From: Persicaria tinctoria
Lineage: Eukaryota > Streptophyta > Magnoliopsida > Caryophyllales > Polygonaceae
Assembly (NCBI GenBank): GCA_037127255.1
Contig: JBANSL010000009.1
Location: forward strand, 40,212,975-40,276,974
Length of the DNA stretch: 64,000 nt
Reading direction: 5' to 3'
Both the position numbers and the translations under genes were made by a program. The notes under the pieces were generated by a model that did no database searches, was not told the origin of the DNA, and saw only the letters and a list, made by a program, of their open reading frames with translations. Shown piece by piece: positions 11,961-23,050 of this stretch (position 1 is the stretch's first letter; every line of letters begins with the position of its first letter).

Positions 11961-12574
11961 GAACAGAAACTGTAAATTGTAACTTCGAACACAGAATCAC
12001 AGATTTCGGAAGAAATAAATCAATATATAAAAAGACTTCCAAAGCCAGGGTATCAACGCCACAACGATAACGATGCAAAGTAACACATAAAGGCCTAAAA
12101 GATCATGCTTTCCATCAAAATAACTTTCGTTATTAACAAATAGGAATATAGAGGCTTTCGCATAAACCCTAATTGTTACTAACCCTTTTCACATAATTAA
12201 TCCAAGTTGCATTAAGATTACTTTTGCTTCAATAACACAAACAAGGATCACCTTCAACTTTCGCAAAAGAATCATGCTCATAGGGATGGAAGACGAATTG
12301 CATAAAAAGATTGTACCTTCACCGCATCACCTTACATGGCCACCGTCGGGCTTGTCCCGACCCTAGAAGTGGGTGGAGTACTCGCTCTTCATCATCAAGA
12401 AAGACATTAAATAACAAAAGAAACTAACTTGCATTGAATTAAATAAATGAAAGCTTACAACCAAACAAGCCAAATCCGCTTTCGCCTTTCCACCTTGCTC
12501 GCCTCAAACTCTCTCTCTACTAATACTTACTTGTTCTCTCTGAAATTGAATGATGAAAAACCAGCCCCTAAGGC

Positions 12575-12584
12575 TTTATTTATA
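12575..12584 (-). promoter_or_regulatory. TATA box in 3' LTR
   Basis: TATAAATAAA on the minus strand, in a context conserved in all related LTR copies here (also 17037, 31651, 33669 and 35631). It divides the motif-rich U3 from R-U5. Confidence 0.65.
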
Positions 12585-12860
12585 GCCTTCTACTCCTTGC
12601 TATTCAAGGATAGAATATCTCTATCTTTATCTCAATCTATATCTAAAAGCTTAATGATAAATAAATAAAATAAAGGAATTAAATCTATAAGGGAAATTAT
12701 ATCTAAAATAGGTAAGTCTTCCATGTGTTGATAGATCTTGATGTGCTTTGATAGATGTGGATAGATCTCGGCAATCTTCGGATTCCTTTGGCTCCAAGAA
12801 CTCCCAAACCGAGTAGAACAGCAAAACCGCGTAACGCGGCTCCGGGACGCGGTTTCCTCG

Positions 12861-13236
12861 ATCTCGACAAACTTCCTCGAGATCGAGTAGGATTGCTATC
12901 GACTATTGCTCGGCTGGTCATCTCGGGTTGCTGCTGCTCGATCAAGCTCGGACATGCGCTTCTGGGTCCTCGAGATCGGGTACTTTCCTCGAGATCGAGT
13001 AGAGTTGGCGCTCGTCGTCTCTGGGTCCTCGGCTTCTCGACTTGGCAGAGCTCCTCGACTCCGGACATGGCATCAGGATTTGGTCTATCTCGACTAGATT
13101 CCTCGAAATAGAGTAATGCTCCGGGAGTTGGGTTGTCTCTAACTCAGTTTCCTCGATCATGCTTTTCTCGGCCAGACATGTTCGGACACCCTTTGTCGAG
13201 ATCGAGTAGAATGTACTCTAGATCGAGTAAAGCTGG
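12861..13236. promoter_or_regulatory. Paired TCGA-motif array, U3 of 3' LTR
   Basis: Several CTCGATCTCGA or TCGAGATCGAG 10- to 11-mers. The first pair (about 12862 and 12881) is an inverted repeat with a 9-base spacer. Others are direct pairs 19-21 bp apart. They lie upstream of the TATA box on the transcribed strand, where enhancer sites would be expected. Confidence 0.6.
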
Positions 13237-13499
13237 GCTCCTATCTTGATTTGACTGGTTCCGCTACTTCTTGACCTTGGACTTCCGTAGTTGATTTCCG
13301 AGGTTTTCCGACCTTTCTTAAAACTGCTGTAATTTGCCTCGAATTCTGCGAAATTAAACAGAAACTGGTGTAGATTCCATAATTTGGCAAATAAGCATAA
13401 ACTACATAGATTCTATATTATCTTAGCCCAAATGCATGAAAAGTATGCAGAAAACGATATAAAAGATACTGTAAAACATGGCAGATTCAGCTCACAATA

Positions 13500-13520
13500 A
13501 ACACCCCATACTTAAGCTTG
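13500..13520 (-). other. Polypurine tract region of the LTR element
   Basis: On the minus strand the sequence AAGTATGGGGTGTTTA directly precedes the 3' LTR, as a plus-strand primer should. The related copies keep the same phrase (TATGGGGTGGG at 29471 and near 32655). Confidence 0.6.
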
Positions 13521-15004
13521 CTTGTCCTCAAGCAATACTTTTATTTGTCATTCAGGGGAAGAAATTAAAACTCTCAACATATTGGATTCATTGTCATATG
13601 TCCCTACAATCAATTACCATCCTCGAAAAGGTATTAGTGTCACAAATCCATGCATGTGCAATTAAAAAGCAACATCTACTCACAAAAGGAGGGTAATGCA
13701 AAAAACATTCATAAGTGACAAAGCATTAATGATCAAGAGGGCTTTAATTAAGCTCAAATAAGGAGTAGGTTGGTAAAAGGCTAAAGGTGGGCAATTTTCT
13801 GGCAATGTGGTGCTAATGATCCGGGGAAATGAAGTACTTTCCCAACTGAATTTCATACCACATTCTTTCTCATAAGATTCATCACCTTTCATATAACTTT
13901 TTCTCAATAATAATGCTTTTACCTCTCTAACCTCAGCACTGCCTTCTCGCGAGTCGCAAACATGGATGTCATAAATGGCCCCGGATACTTAGTGCTTTGG
14001 ACTCCTCACAATGTGTCCCATCTCGCCAAACTATTATCTCAGCGAGCAGGGTCAATCTACCTTTATATCCTGAGGTGATTGAATTTTTTCTCACTCATTA
14101 AATTTTCCATATTTTTCAAACATTTTCCTACCAAACTCCAATAATGATTACAACAACACAACAACCATATAACATCTCCATAATGTAACTTCATTCTCAA
14201 CATAATTCCCGGATAAGAAATAAGGTAAAGAATGGAAAATATTTAGATGATGTGGAGCAATATATGAAATAAGACATATTATGGCTTTGTGTAATGCATA
14301 AGCATAGGTATGGCTAGGAATTTAAGCAATATGAGCATTATATGGAAATATAAAGTCCTCCATCATCTTATCATGCAACATGTCAAAAGCAACTTCAATT
14401 TTTTACCTCCTTTCATGGTTTTCAAGAAATAATGTACTTCATTGTAACTTCCCTTTACTAGGCAATTTCATGATATATCTCTAATGAATCCAATTTTGCA
14501 TCGTCGAGTTCAATATAGCTTCCATGACATTATTCAAAATTTTAATGGGAGTCATTTTTTTCAAAACTTTGGAAAACATTCATATAAGCACATAGATCAA
14601 TAATGCATTCCAAAATAGCCATGTATAAGCATTTCAAGAAATAAACTTTAAATATGCACACATAATGGTCAAATAAATCAAATATGCACAAAGTAAGCCC
14701 TTCCACCACCCCATACTTAAACATTACAGTGTCCTCACTGTATAAAAACAAGGGTAAAGAAAGAAACTCACTAGACAGGTGTGCAGGGCTTCAAAATATC
14801 GAGTGAAAATGCCTGGGCCGAGTCCGAATTTAGCTTGCTTCTATCCCCATGGACATGAAAAAATGCAGAAAAAAAATACCCACAATAGAAAAACTAAAAG
14901 TTCAAAACCAAAAACAAAAGCAACAATGTCCAAAAATCCCAAAATAAATGTCTATTTACAAGCTCTAGACTTTATAGTCACTAGGCCAACTTCTTCATTA
15001 ACTG
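13521..15004 (-). other. Non-coding interior of the LTR element
   Basis: About 1.5 kb of AT-rich sequence with no supportable ORF, downstream of the element's only ORF. The stretch around 14700-15000 corresponds to 28975-29500 of the plus-strand relative, so this 3' interior is a conserved family feature. It may be needed for RNA packaging; that is inference. Confidence 0.5.
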
Positions 15005-15868
15005 TTAGCCTGGCTCATCTTTGTCCGGAGGTATAGGTGGATTTGGTGGTTCCTCCGGTGGTGGGAAGCGTGGGATGTCATCCGGGGGCATCATGTGAAG
15101 AAGCTTAAACCTCCCCGAGTGGACGCTCCATGGCTCCACCCATTCATCTTCCCTGGCTCGAGCTAACATGTATAAGGGAAGATATAAAGAAAATATACAT
15201 ACCTCATCATCATACCTCTTCCGCTTCATAGGTTGACTTGGTTTTGTATCTCCACCACAGCAGAACGGTGGAGAGGGAAGAGATATTTCCACCTCATCAT
15301 GCGGAGCTTCATGCCACTTTGTTAGGACCCCATACTTGAATATGAACATCGGTTGCTCAAAATCATCGGGGATATCCTTCACTTTGTAAGGTAAAAGCGA
15401 TCTTGGAATGCCTTGGGCAACAATGTCCAACTTTCTCTCTTCTAGTGCTTTTTCATCTTGGGGTCCTTCAATTGGGTTTTCAAAGATAGATTGCAAAGGT
15501 GGAATCGAGATCGGGGAAGGACATACCTGGGTTTCTGTAATGTGGTCGACGTCGACTATGGGGTAGTCGACATCGATTGGCGTTGTTGCTCTCATGTACC
15601 GTGGGAGTACCCATTGTTCATTCCAATCTTCTTCTTCCTCATCACTTTCCATAGCTTCAATTTCCTCATAAGAACGAGGCTCTAATCCTTCAGAACGATA
15701 GGAAGCCTCAAGTCTTCGGACTAAGTCCTCCAGCCGGGCTATTTCCCTTAATCGTGCCGCCTCCACTGCGATCCTATTCCTCCGTCTCAAATCTTGATAC
15801 CATTCTCCCCATGCAGGATTCCCTTCGACTACGTCTTCCATCTTTGTACCTAAGCTTTGAAATAACAA
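15005..15868 (-). CDS. Uncharacterised ORF of a non-autonomous LTR element
   Basis: 287 codons in the element's transcribed direction, starting about 150 bp after the primer site; a second in-frame ATG 27 bases on (TKMEDVV) is an alternative start. The protein has an N-terminal charged helix (RRNRIAVEAARLREIARLE, probably coiled), an acidic EEIEAMESDEEEED patch, a basic KRKRYDDE stretch, and a Pro-rich tail (PPPEEPPNPPIPPDKDEPG). No gag zinc knuckle, protease or polymerase motif is visible. I do not recognise it. It may be an element-specific packaging or adaptor protein, or a captured gene. Confidence 0.6.
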   Translation of the reverse strand: MLFQSLGTKMEDVVEGNPAWGEWYQDLRRRNRIAVEAARLREIARLEDLVRRLEASYRSEGLEPRSYEEIEAMESDEEEEDWNEQWVLPRYMRATTPIDVDYPIVDVDHITETQVCPSPISIPPLQSIFENPIEGPQDEKALEERKLDIVAQGIPRSLLPYKVKDIPDDFEQPMFIFKYGVLTKWHEAPHDEVEISLPSPPFCCGGDTKPSQPMKRKRYDDEVCIFSLYLPLYMLARAREDEWVEPWSVHSGRFKLLHMMPPDDIPRFPPPEEPPNPPIPPDKDEPG

Positions 15869-15998
15869 TCAAGAACACAAACTAGTAGCAAAAGCTTGGC
15901 ACCCAGTTGGTACCAGTGAGGTAGGTGGTGGTAGGGTAAGAAAAAGGGATGGGCTTTTTTGAACCTTAAACACAATTAAACTAGGCGCAATTGATATC

Positions 15999-16016
15999 TC
16001 CCCGGCAACGGCGCCA
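15999..16016 (-). other. Primer-binding site, tRNA-Asp
   Basis: On the minus strand TGGCGCCGTTGCCGGGGA lies three bases inside the 5' LTR. It is complementary over 18 bases to the 3' end of plant tRNA-Asp(GUC), a primer known from plant Gypsy lineages. It fixes the orientation of the element. Confidence 0.88.
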
Positions 16017-16263
16017 ATTTGTTGTAAGGAGGAAATTGAGACTTGCAATAAAATATAAATAAATCACATCAAACCAGATTTCGTCCCTTGCAAATGATTA
16101 CAAGACTCCCTCCCTATGAAGTAGTGGGAAGTCAGAATCGATCCACGAGGAAGCGTGTCAGCGGATCCTAGGTAGCTGAAATCTCACAGAAAAGCAAACA
16201 AAAGACAAAACAAAGACAGAAATAACAAAAGAAAGCAGAAACAAAAGCAAAGACACAGACTTA

Positions 16264-16412
16264 CTCGATCTCGACAAAGCAGTACCTCGAAATCGACAAC
16301 AGACAGCGACGACAGAAACTCGGAAAACTCTGAAACACAACTCGATCTAGACGAAGCCCTACTCGAGATCGACAAACAGCCAACTCGATCTCGACGACAA
16401 TTACTCTAGATC
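16264..16412. promoter_or_regulatory. Paired TCGA-motif array, U5 of 5' LTR
   Basis: Three motif pairs with start-to-start spacing of 20-22 bp, matching 11815-11960 almost base for base. Downstream of the likely transcription start. Confidence 0.6.
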
Positions 16413-17036
16413 GACTAAAAGAACAGAAACTGTAAATTGCAACTTTGAACACAGAATCGCAGATTTCGGAAGAAATAAATCAATATATAAAAAGACTTCC
16501 AAAGCCAGGGTATCAACGCCATAACGATAACCATGCAAAGTAACACATAAAGGCATAAAAGATCATGTTTTCCATCAAAATAACTTTCGTTATTAATAAA
16601 TAGGCATATAGAGGCTTTCGCATAAACCCTAATTGTTACTAACCCTTTTCACATAATTAATCCAAGTTGCATTAAAATTACCTTCGCTTCAATAACACAA
16701 ACAAGGATCACCTTCAACTTTCGCAAAAGAATCATGCTCATAGGGATAGAAGACGAATTGCATAAAAAGATTGTACCTTCACCGCATCACCTTACATGGC
16801 CACCGTCGGGCTCGCCCTGACCCTAGAAGTGGGTGGACTACTCGCTCTTCATCATCAAGAAAGACATTAAATAACAACAGAAACTAACTTGCATTGAATT
16901 AAGTAAAAGAAAGCTTACAACCAAACAAGCCAAATCCGCTTTCGCCTTTCCACCTTGCTCGCCTCAAACTCTCTCTCTCTACTACTACTTACTTGTTCTC
17001 TCTGAAATTGAATGATGAAAAACCAGCCCCTAAGGC

Positions 17037-17046
17037 TTTATTTATA
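17037..17046 (-). promoter_or_regulatory. TATA box of the 5' LTR promoter
   Basis: TATAAATAAA on the minus strand. This copy would drive the element's transcript. The U3 motif array lies 270-660 bp upstream. Confidence 0.7.
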
Positions 17047-17318
17047 GCCTTCTACTCCTTGCTATTCAAGGATAGAATATCTCTATCTTTATCTCAATCT
17101 ATATCTAAAAGCTTAATGATAAATAAATAAAATAAAGAAATTAAATCTATAAGGGAAATTATATCTAAAATAGGTAAGTCTTCCATGTGTTGATAGATCT
17201 TGATGTGCTTTGATAGATGTGGATAGATCTCGGCAATCTTCGGATTTCTTCGGCTCCAAGAACTCCCAAACCGAGTAGAACAGCAAAACCGCGTAACGCG
17301 GCTCCGGGACGCGGTTTC

Positions 17319-17700
17319 CTCGATCTCGACAAACTTCCTCGAGATCGAGTAGGATTGTTGTCGACTATGGCTCGGCTGGTCATCTCGGGTTGCTGCTGCT
17401 CGATCAAGCTCGGACATGCGCTTCTGGGTCCTCGAGATCGGGTACTTTCCTCGAGATCGAGTAGAGTTGGCGCTCGTCGTCTCCGGGTCCTTGGCTTCTC
17501 GACTTTGCAATCCTCCTCGACTCCGGACATGGCATCAGGATTTGGTCTATCTCGACTAGATTCCTCGAGATAGAGTAAGGCTCCGGGAGTCGGGTTGTCT
17601 CTGACTCAGTTTCCTCGATCATGCTCTTCTCGACCAGACATGTTCGGACACCCTTTTTCGAGATCGAGTAGAATGTACTCTAGATCGAGTAAAGCTGGAC
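17319..17700. promoter_or_regulatory. Paired TCGA-motif array, U3 of 5' LTR
   Basis: The 10-mers at 17320-17329 (TCGATCTCGA) and 17339-17348 (TCGAGATCGA) are 19 bp apart and mutually inverted. Further pairs near 17432/17451 (19 bp) and 17658/17680 (about 22 bp) are direct. Intervening sequence is not conserved to the same degree. Confidence 0.65.
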
Positions 17701-17961
17701 TCCTAGCTTGATTTGACTGGTTCCGCTACTTCTTGACCTTGGACTTCTGTAGTTGATTTCCGAGCTTTTCCGACCTTTCTCAGAACTGCTGTAATTTGCC
17801 TCGAATTCTGCAAAATTAAACAGAAACTGGTGTAGATTCCAATATTTAGCAAATAAGCATAAACTACATAGATTATGTATTATCTTAGCCCAAATGCATG
17901 AAATGTATGTAGAAAAAGATATAAAAGATACTGTAAAACATGGCAGATTCAGCTCACAACA

Positions 17962-18300
17962 ATATTATAATTATTATACCCATCAAAGTATTATTTTTTA
18001 ACTCGATCCATCTAAATTTTTCTACCCAGCAAGGCAGCAACAACTGATTTTGCTTACATTAAGATTCGCCTTTGGTACTTGCTTGGGTTATAAGAGAGAG
18101 TTGAATTTCATGAAATATTGTGCGAATGGGCGTGGAGTGAGAAGAAAATATCAAAGTAATAAATTAAGATCTCGACGAAGAAGTTCGACTTCACAAGTGC
18201 ATTATCTAGGCATATTGTGTACATTAGTTGTAGAATAGGTTTACATGTCCCTGATTTTCTTGTTAAAGGTTTATGGTCAGTAAGCTAATTATGAATAGAT
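17962..18300. other. Unassigned AT-rich spacer
   Basis: Between the LTR element and the Copia LTR. No convincing exon or repeat is seen. It may be host intron sequence or a remnant of an older insertion. Confidence 0.4.
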
Positions 18301-18850
18301 TGGAACAATCAGAAATCAAGAACTCGAAGGAAATGGAGAATCTGTGTTTACATTCATGGAAAAGATGATGTTCAGATTACACAGAGCTTATGAGCTCCTT
18401 TCCTTATTTATAGACCTGGGCAAACGCGGGCGCGGGCCGGGCTTTACCCGAAATTTTATCCTGTTGTTGCGGGCGCGGGGCAGGCTAAGCCCGCTTAACG
18501 GGTTGAAAGTCGTGTCCAAGCCCGTCCGCAAATGCGGTTGCAGGCAGCACGCGGGTACCCGCAAACCTAATCAATTTTTCTTATTAAATTTATTCTAATT
18601 AGGTTTTTATTTTATATATATTATAAATAGTTACTGTTTTTATTTTATTTTATTAATAAATGAAAAATTATTGTTTTTATTATATATATACAATTACTGT
18701 TTTTATTACATACGTAATATATAGTTACTGTATATATGAAAGGTAACAATATATAGACATAGTTACTGTTTTTATTTCAAAATTTATATATGAAAGCTAA
18801 CAATATATTACACTACTGTTTTTATTTTATTTAAAAATGAATGCTTAATG

Positions 18851-18881
<31 letters not shown>

Positions 18882-19231
18882 AAAAAAGGCGGGTACCCGT
18901 TACGGGCCTAGCGGCCCGTAAGGAGTTGTTTAATTTGTTCAATCCCGCACCCGTTGTCAGCGCGGGCCGGGCCTAGCACCCCGTGTGGGCTTTTCCCCAT
19001 CTCCAAGCTTGCCCTCTAATGCGGGCGGGCGGGACGGGCCGGACGGGCCTACCCGCGTTTGCCCAGGTCTACTTATTTATATCTCCCTATTGTAACAACA
19101 AAGTTAACCACAACCAACCACGTGTCCCAATATTTCTTGCCTAAACAAACTAAGCCCTTTACAGAAGAGGGATCCCGAGATCCTCTGTGCTCACATCTAC
19201 CTACACCCTCACCATCAACCTATACATCTCA
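18301..19231 (-). repeat. Putative 3' LTR of the Copia element (with MITE insertion)
   Basis: Begins TGGAACAATC at 18301 and ends TCTCA at 19231, next to the C-run (G-run on the minus strand). Removing the 661-bp MITE and its TSD leaves about 260 bp, a usual size for a short Copia LTR. No second copy is present to confirm the ends. Confidence 0.4.
18411..19071. mobile_element. hAT-type MITE (661 bp) with GC-rich ends
   Basis: Terminal inverted repeats start TAGACCTGGGCAAAC. It is flanked by a perfect 8-bp duplication CTTATTTA at 18403-18410 and 19072-19079, diagnostic of hAT. Both ends are packed with GCGGGC/GGCCGGGC repeats, while the middle is AT-rich with a TA run near 18855. It has no coding capacity. 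Confidence 0.9.
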
Positions 19232-19246
19232 TACCCCCCCCCCCCT
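19232..19246 (-). other. Polypurine tract of the Copia element
   Basis: A run of 12 C on the plus strand (19234-19245) reads as GAAGGGGG... on the minus strand between the pol stop and the LTR, the position of a polypurine tract. Slippage has probably lengthened it. Confidence 0.55.
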
Positions 19247-20701
19247 TCATGTTGGACTAGGAGCAACATCGATAAGTCCCAACTTGAAGGATAGAGATCT
19301 GTGTTGCACCTCACCAAAAGGCTTAGTAAGAACATCGACCAACTGAAGTGATGACTGCACATGAGCAGTTTTGATCAAACCTTCTTCAATTCGCTCACAA
19401 ATATAGTGGCAGCCGATATTCAGATGTTTGGTGCGTTCATGGAACACCGGATGAGCAGCAATATGTTGTGCCGCCTTGTTGTCACAATGAAGGGTGATTG
19501 GCACACTGGAATGGACAAATCACGAAGAACACCACGAACCCAGACAATCTCACCGATAACAGTCGACATACAACGATATTCTTACTCAACGGAGGACATA
19601 GAAACAATCTTCTGTTTCTTCGTTTTCCACGAAATCAAAGACCCTCCTAAGGAGACGCAATACCAAGATAATGATCGAGCTGAGAACCTAAACGCACCCA
19701 GTCAGCATCACTGAAAGTAGAAACAATGAGATCCTCTGATGCAAGAAAGAACAGACCCCAATTAATTGTTGCTTTCAAATATCGAACATCATGTGTAGCG
19801 GCCTGTAGATGAGGAAGACGGGGAGTACCATCAAACATACTCAAATGTTGGGCGACATATGAAATATCAGGGCGTGTAAGATTGAGATACAGAAGGCGAC
19901 CATCAAGCCTTCTATAATCTTCAGGATCTGACTACAGATCACCTTCATCAATGGACAAATGCAAGCCTCTGGGTAAAAGAAATGTTGCAGCCTTGCAATT
20001 TACCATATTAGTGTCTTGCAAAATATAAGAGATGTATTTTCTCTAGTTGAGAAGAGTTCCTTTCGAAGATCTTTCAACTTTAATCCCAAAAAAATAAAGC
20101 ACAAACCCAAAATCTTTAATGGTAAAGGCATTGTGTAAGCTCTGTTTAGTGAACTGAATAAATCGTTCATCAGACCATGTGATAACTCAATATTCAAGCT
20201 TAGACTAACAGAATAATCAAGCTTAGACTAACAGAGAATAATCAAGCTTAGACTAATGGAATCCCAAGCTGATTAGGAAACGAGATAACTCAATATTCCA
20301 TTGTCGGGAGTCTTGTTTTAAACCATAAAAGCTTCTTTGTAGGTTGCACACTTGGCTAGGATTTCCCTTAAAGAAACCATCAAGGGGCTTTATATACACC
20401 TCGTCATCGAGATAACCATGGAGAAAGGCATTTTCAATGTCCAATTGATGGACATTCCAAGCCTTTGAAGTAGCTAGAGCAAGTATCAATCTTACTGTGG
20501 TAAGCTTTGCCACCGGGGAGAAGTAAGCTTATAGTCCTTGTCCTTGATCTGTGTAAATCCCTTAGCCACAAGCCGTGCTTTAACCCTTTCAACTGAGTCA
20601 TCAGGTTTAAATTTGATTTTGAAAATCCATTTAGAACCCGCTGCTTTCTTATATGGAGGTAAATCAGTAATGACCCATGTCCCATTACTTTCAAGAGCAT
20701 C
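19247..20701 (-). pseudogene. Copia pol: reverse transcriptase and RNase H part
   Basis: In minus-strand order: DALESNGTWVITDLPPYKK and GSKWIFKIKFKPD (20.7-20.55 kb), then after frame changes LDIENAFLHGYLDDEVYIK (RT), FYGLKQ, later LRYLKATINWGLFF and DADW (about 19.8 kb), and finally the RNase H end [24 protein letters not shown] with TKPF near the stop at 19247. At least three frameshifts. In an active element this polymerase copies element RNA into DNA in virus-like particles. Confidence 0.85.
20185..20260. repeat. Triplicated ~25-bp unit in Copia pol
   Basis: The phrase AATCAAGCTTAGACTAACAG occurs three times with small changes (ATTCAAGCTTAGAC first, CTAATGG last). A local tandem duplication that also breaks the reading frame. 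Confidence 0.7.
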
Positions 20702-20960
20702 CACCACTACAAAAATAAATTGCTTTAGAAACGGAACTTTTCCGTCGCAAAAGCTAGGTTTCCCGTCGCAAATATTTTTTTGCGACGGCAAATCGAGGGT
20801 CGCTAGCCCTAGGGTAGCAAATAATATTTAGTGACGGAAATCACCGTAGCAAATACTTTTTTCCCGCCATTTTCCCTCATGGCACAACATTACCCTTTTT
20901 TGCGACGATAAATATCCCGTTGCTAATGGGTTTATTGAAATAAAAAAAATTGATAATAGT

Positions 20961-21030
20961 AGCCTATGCGGGATTTGAACCCACATCAATGTGCATTGAC
21001 ACATCGCTCTACCATTTGAGCTACTAGGCT
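20961..21030 (-). tRNA. tRNA-shaped sequence B (probable tRNA mimic or pseudogene)
   Basis: Seventy bases on the minus strand, starting AGCCTAGTAGCTCAAATGG and ending CCCGCATAGGCT. The acceptor keeps six of seven pairs, the D-stem is GCTC/GAGC, and the T-stem is GTGGG/CCCGC (one G-U). The anticodon arm is ATGTG-TCAATG-CACAT, a perfect 5-bp stem with a 6-base loop, unlike copy A in sequence yet still a hairpin. It lies 256 bp from the left end of CACTA 2. A loop of six makes a decoding tRNA unlikely. Confidence 0.55.
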
Positions 21031-22333
21031 TAAAAATTACAAAGCACGTTCTAGTGATTATTTACTTGCTAAATGACAAGGAAAAGTATAAGCTTTGTTA
21101 TCCTAGTGTCAGACTTGTTCTATAAAACCTTAGTTCATTAGTAGTATAGATAACATAAAAGCAGTAGCAAACGAGTAAAATGAGAAGAGTTAGAAGACAA
21201 TTAAGTAAGAAGGAGAAAGAGAACATCATTCATAAAACCAAGGTGGACTATATTGGTGTATCCACCACTGCCATTCTAAGACCCATATAATAAAATAGAT
21301 GACTAGGAAAGACATGACCACGTGCATTTATGCATCCCATCTTAATTTCAAATTTATAATTTAACAAATAGAAGTTTCAAGACAAAGCAACATGGCAAAA
21401 AGCACAAAAGAAGAATAAAAGAACAGTCGAAAGTCACAACTGAATCCTAGTGTATGAATGCTCACCTGATAATGCATTGTAGGAGGCTGAGCATCTGAAT
21501 CGCAGCAAGGTACATCAGGTTTTGTTGTAGCCTAGCTTGGGTTCCTAAAATATAGCATGAGACGAACTTAAAAGGATGAAATCACCTACAATAACTATAA
21601 AAAAATACTTATATTCAAGGGGGTATAGTCCAATTAAAAACTAAAGGTTTCTAGCAAATACTTTGTCATTCTGAAGGCAGTTGATCGCAGGTAAAGCAAA
21701 CCATTACAACAGCTGCAATTGTTCCATCAAATAACAGAAGGAATGTGAAACATCGACATTTTGATGTCCCAGTTTGCAAACAATAAGTCATTTAGTATAT
21801 TTCAAAGTTGAAAAAGAATCAAATAAACATTTAGATTACAAGCAGCTTAGATGTAAAAGGGAAGCCAGTGCAGTACACCACTATCTAGTCAGGGCACTAA
21901 TTTACAAGATCAATGATTACACTGATTCATAATCATATTCCATCTAAGCAGTTACTTTGGGTACTTTGGGCACTTCACTTTAATTTTTGCACTCAACAAC
22001 CAATACACAACTAAGAAAACAAAAAAAAACAAAAAACAAAAAAAAACACAGAAAACACTCCATATTCTACAACAGGAATGTGGTGAAAAGAAAACCCAAG
22101 TGGGAGACTTTTCTAGTGGGGGAAAAATGAAAACTTGTCAGATATCCAAACACCACCCAACTGGCCTTCACACTTTACTGTAAAGCAAGGTTCTATTTCA
22201 GCCTACATGATTTTCTGTACTGCCATAGAGTAAATCTTCAGTTTCTTACCTGTTGTTTTTTACCCTACTGATTGGAGGGCAACTCCAAATTCCACCAGAA
22301 CTTGATCACAATTCACATTCACTAGCTATAAGA
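21031..22333. other. Non-coding interior of CACTA 2
   Basis: AT-rich sequence with no supportable exon. Presumably intron and 3' flank of the captured gene, plus transposon sequence. Confidence 0.5.
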
Positions 22334-22576
22334 TCAATCAAAGAGGGTTTGTGGTTGAGAGTCGTTGCGGAATGAACCTGCGAGAAACCGGTTGATCATC
22401 TCAAAGCTAGTGAATGTGATCACGACAGATGGTGTAGTCCGAAGCAAGTTAGTTGCACACCCGCGGTAAAAGCCTTGGATACCTTCCTGATGGAATGCTT
22501 TCCTTACACAATCAACCACTCCTGAATACCGCTTTTCACTATGGAAGCCTTGCACTTGCAGCCTTGGTCTTACCAC
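22334..22576 (-). pseudogene. Captured exon of a mitochondrial-carrier-family NAD+ transporter
   Basis: Reads RPRLQVQGFHSEKRYSGVVD, then FYRGCATNLLRTTPS and VITFTSFEMINRFL, with an acceptor TTTTTACAG just upstream on the minus strand. The wording matches the last exon of plant NDT1/NDT2-type carriers, which exchange NAD+ across the chloroplast or mitochondrial inner membrane (recalled family). The stop at 22334 appears authentic. Only this exon and the one at 22774-23050 are retained. Confidence 0.75.
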
Positions 22577-22773
22577 CTGTAAAAATTCGCATGGGAACAC
22601 TTAGTGGTCTTGTTATCATGACAGTGGCAGAGAGTGATCATAACTCATTCGTCGAAAAAGAAAAAGAATTGAAGTGTCACTAAAAATGATATGATTCCTA
22701 AGACATACTAAAGAACTCCAAATACCAATTACATTACAAGCATAAACTGCAGTGATGCATATGATAATCTCAC

Positions 22774-23050
22774 CTCGTGTGGGTATGTCAATGAAGATGC
22801 AAATACTTTGGAAACAGACGAGGCAATTGCAACATCATATGCAGAAAGCTGGTCCGTGCTAGTTTCATCTAGTGAAATGAAAGAAACAAAGTTGATTGTC
22901 AAAGTAGTAGTAGCTGCACGGTATAAACCTATGAGGTGCATAAAGGGCGTACTGTGTTTTCCAAGATCATACTTGATTTTCTCATATACAGGGAACTGAA
23001 TAGCAACATGACCAACACTAGCTAACGCAGGGACTAAACTGCTGTAATTT
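22774..23050 (-). pseudogene. Second captured exon of the NAD+ carrier
   Basis: Bounded by TTTTCAG upstream and GAG|GTGAGA downstream on the minus strand. Encodes [20 protein letters not shown], a membrane segment of the carrier fold, and then [21 protein letters not shown], which contains the start of the third carrier repeat signature. It is the exon directly upstream of 22334-22576. A stretch between the two blocks ([16 protein letters not shown]) looks longer than in the normal carrier. Confidence 0.75.

Larger units (their letters stand above)
11558..13499 (-). repeat. 3' LTR of the minus-strand LTR element
   Basis: 1,942 bp, the same length as its partner. The outer base pattern is TGTTG at 11558 and CAATA at 13499, one change from the partner's CAACA. 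It contains a TATA box on the minus strand at 12575-12584 and arrays of paired TCGANATCGA motifs at about 11815-11960 (U5 side) and 12861-13236 (U3 side). Confidence 0.93.
11558..17961 (-). mobile_element. Complete non-autonomous Gypsy-like LTR retrotransposon
   Basis: Two 1,942-bp LTRs (11558-13499 and 16020-17961) in direct orientation, nearly identical and starting or ending with TGTTG/CAACA. The whole element is bounded by a 5-bp duplication ATATT at 11553-11557 and 17962-17966. The primer site and polypurine tract place transcription on the minus strand. The 2.5-kb interior has one ORF of unknown type and no reverse transcriptase or integrase, so it depends on enzymes from another element. 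Near-identity of the LTRs suggests recent insertion. Confidence 0.93.
16020..17961 (-). repeat. 5' LTR of the minus-strand LTR element
   Basis: Partner of 11558-13499, same length, with only scattered differences. On the transcribed strand it begins TGTTGTGAGCTG, has a TATA box at 17037-17046 and ends TTACAACA before the primer site. U3 is about 0.9 kb and carries a strong paired-TCGA array; U5 carries a second one. Confidence 0.93.

Noticed and set aside
12703..13160. ORFs of 70-121 codons in the LTRs (repeated at 17094-17622)
   Set aside because: They arise from the GC-rich TCGA array, overlap on both strands, and have no conserved start.
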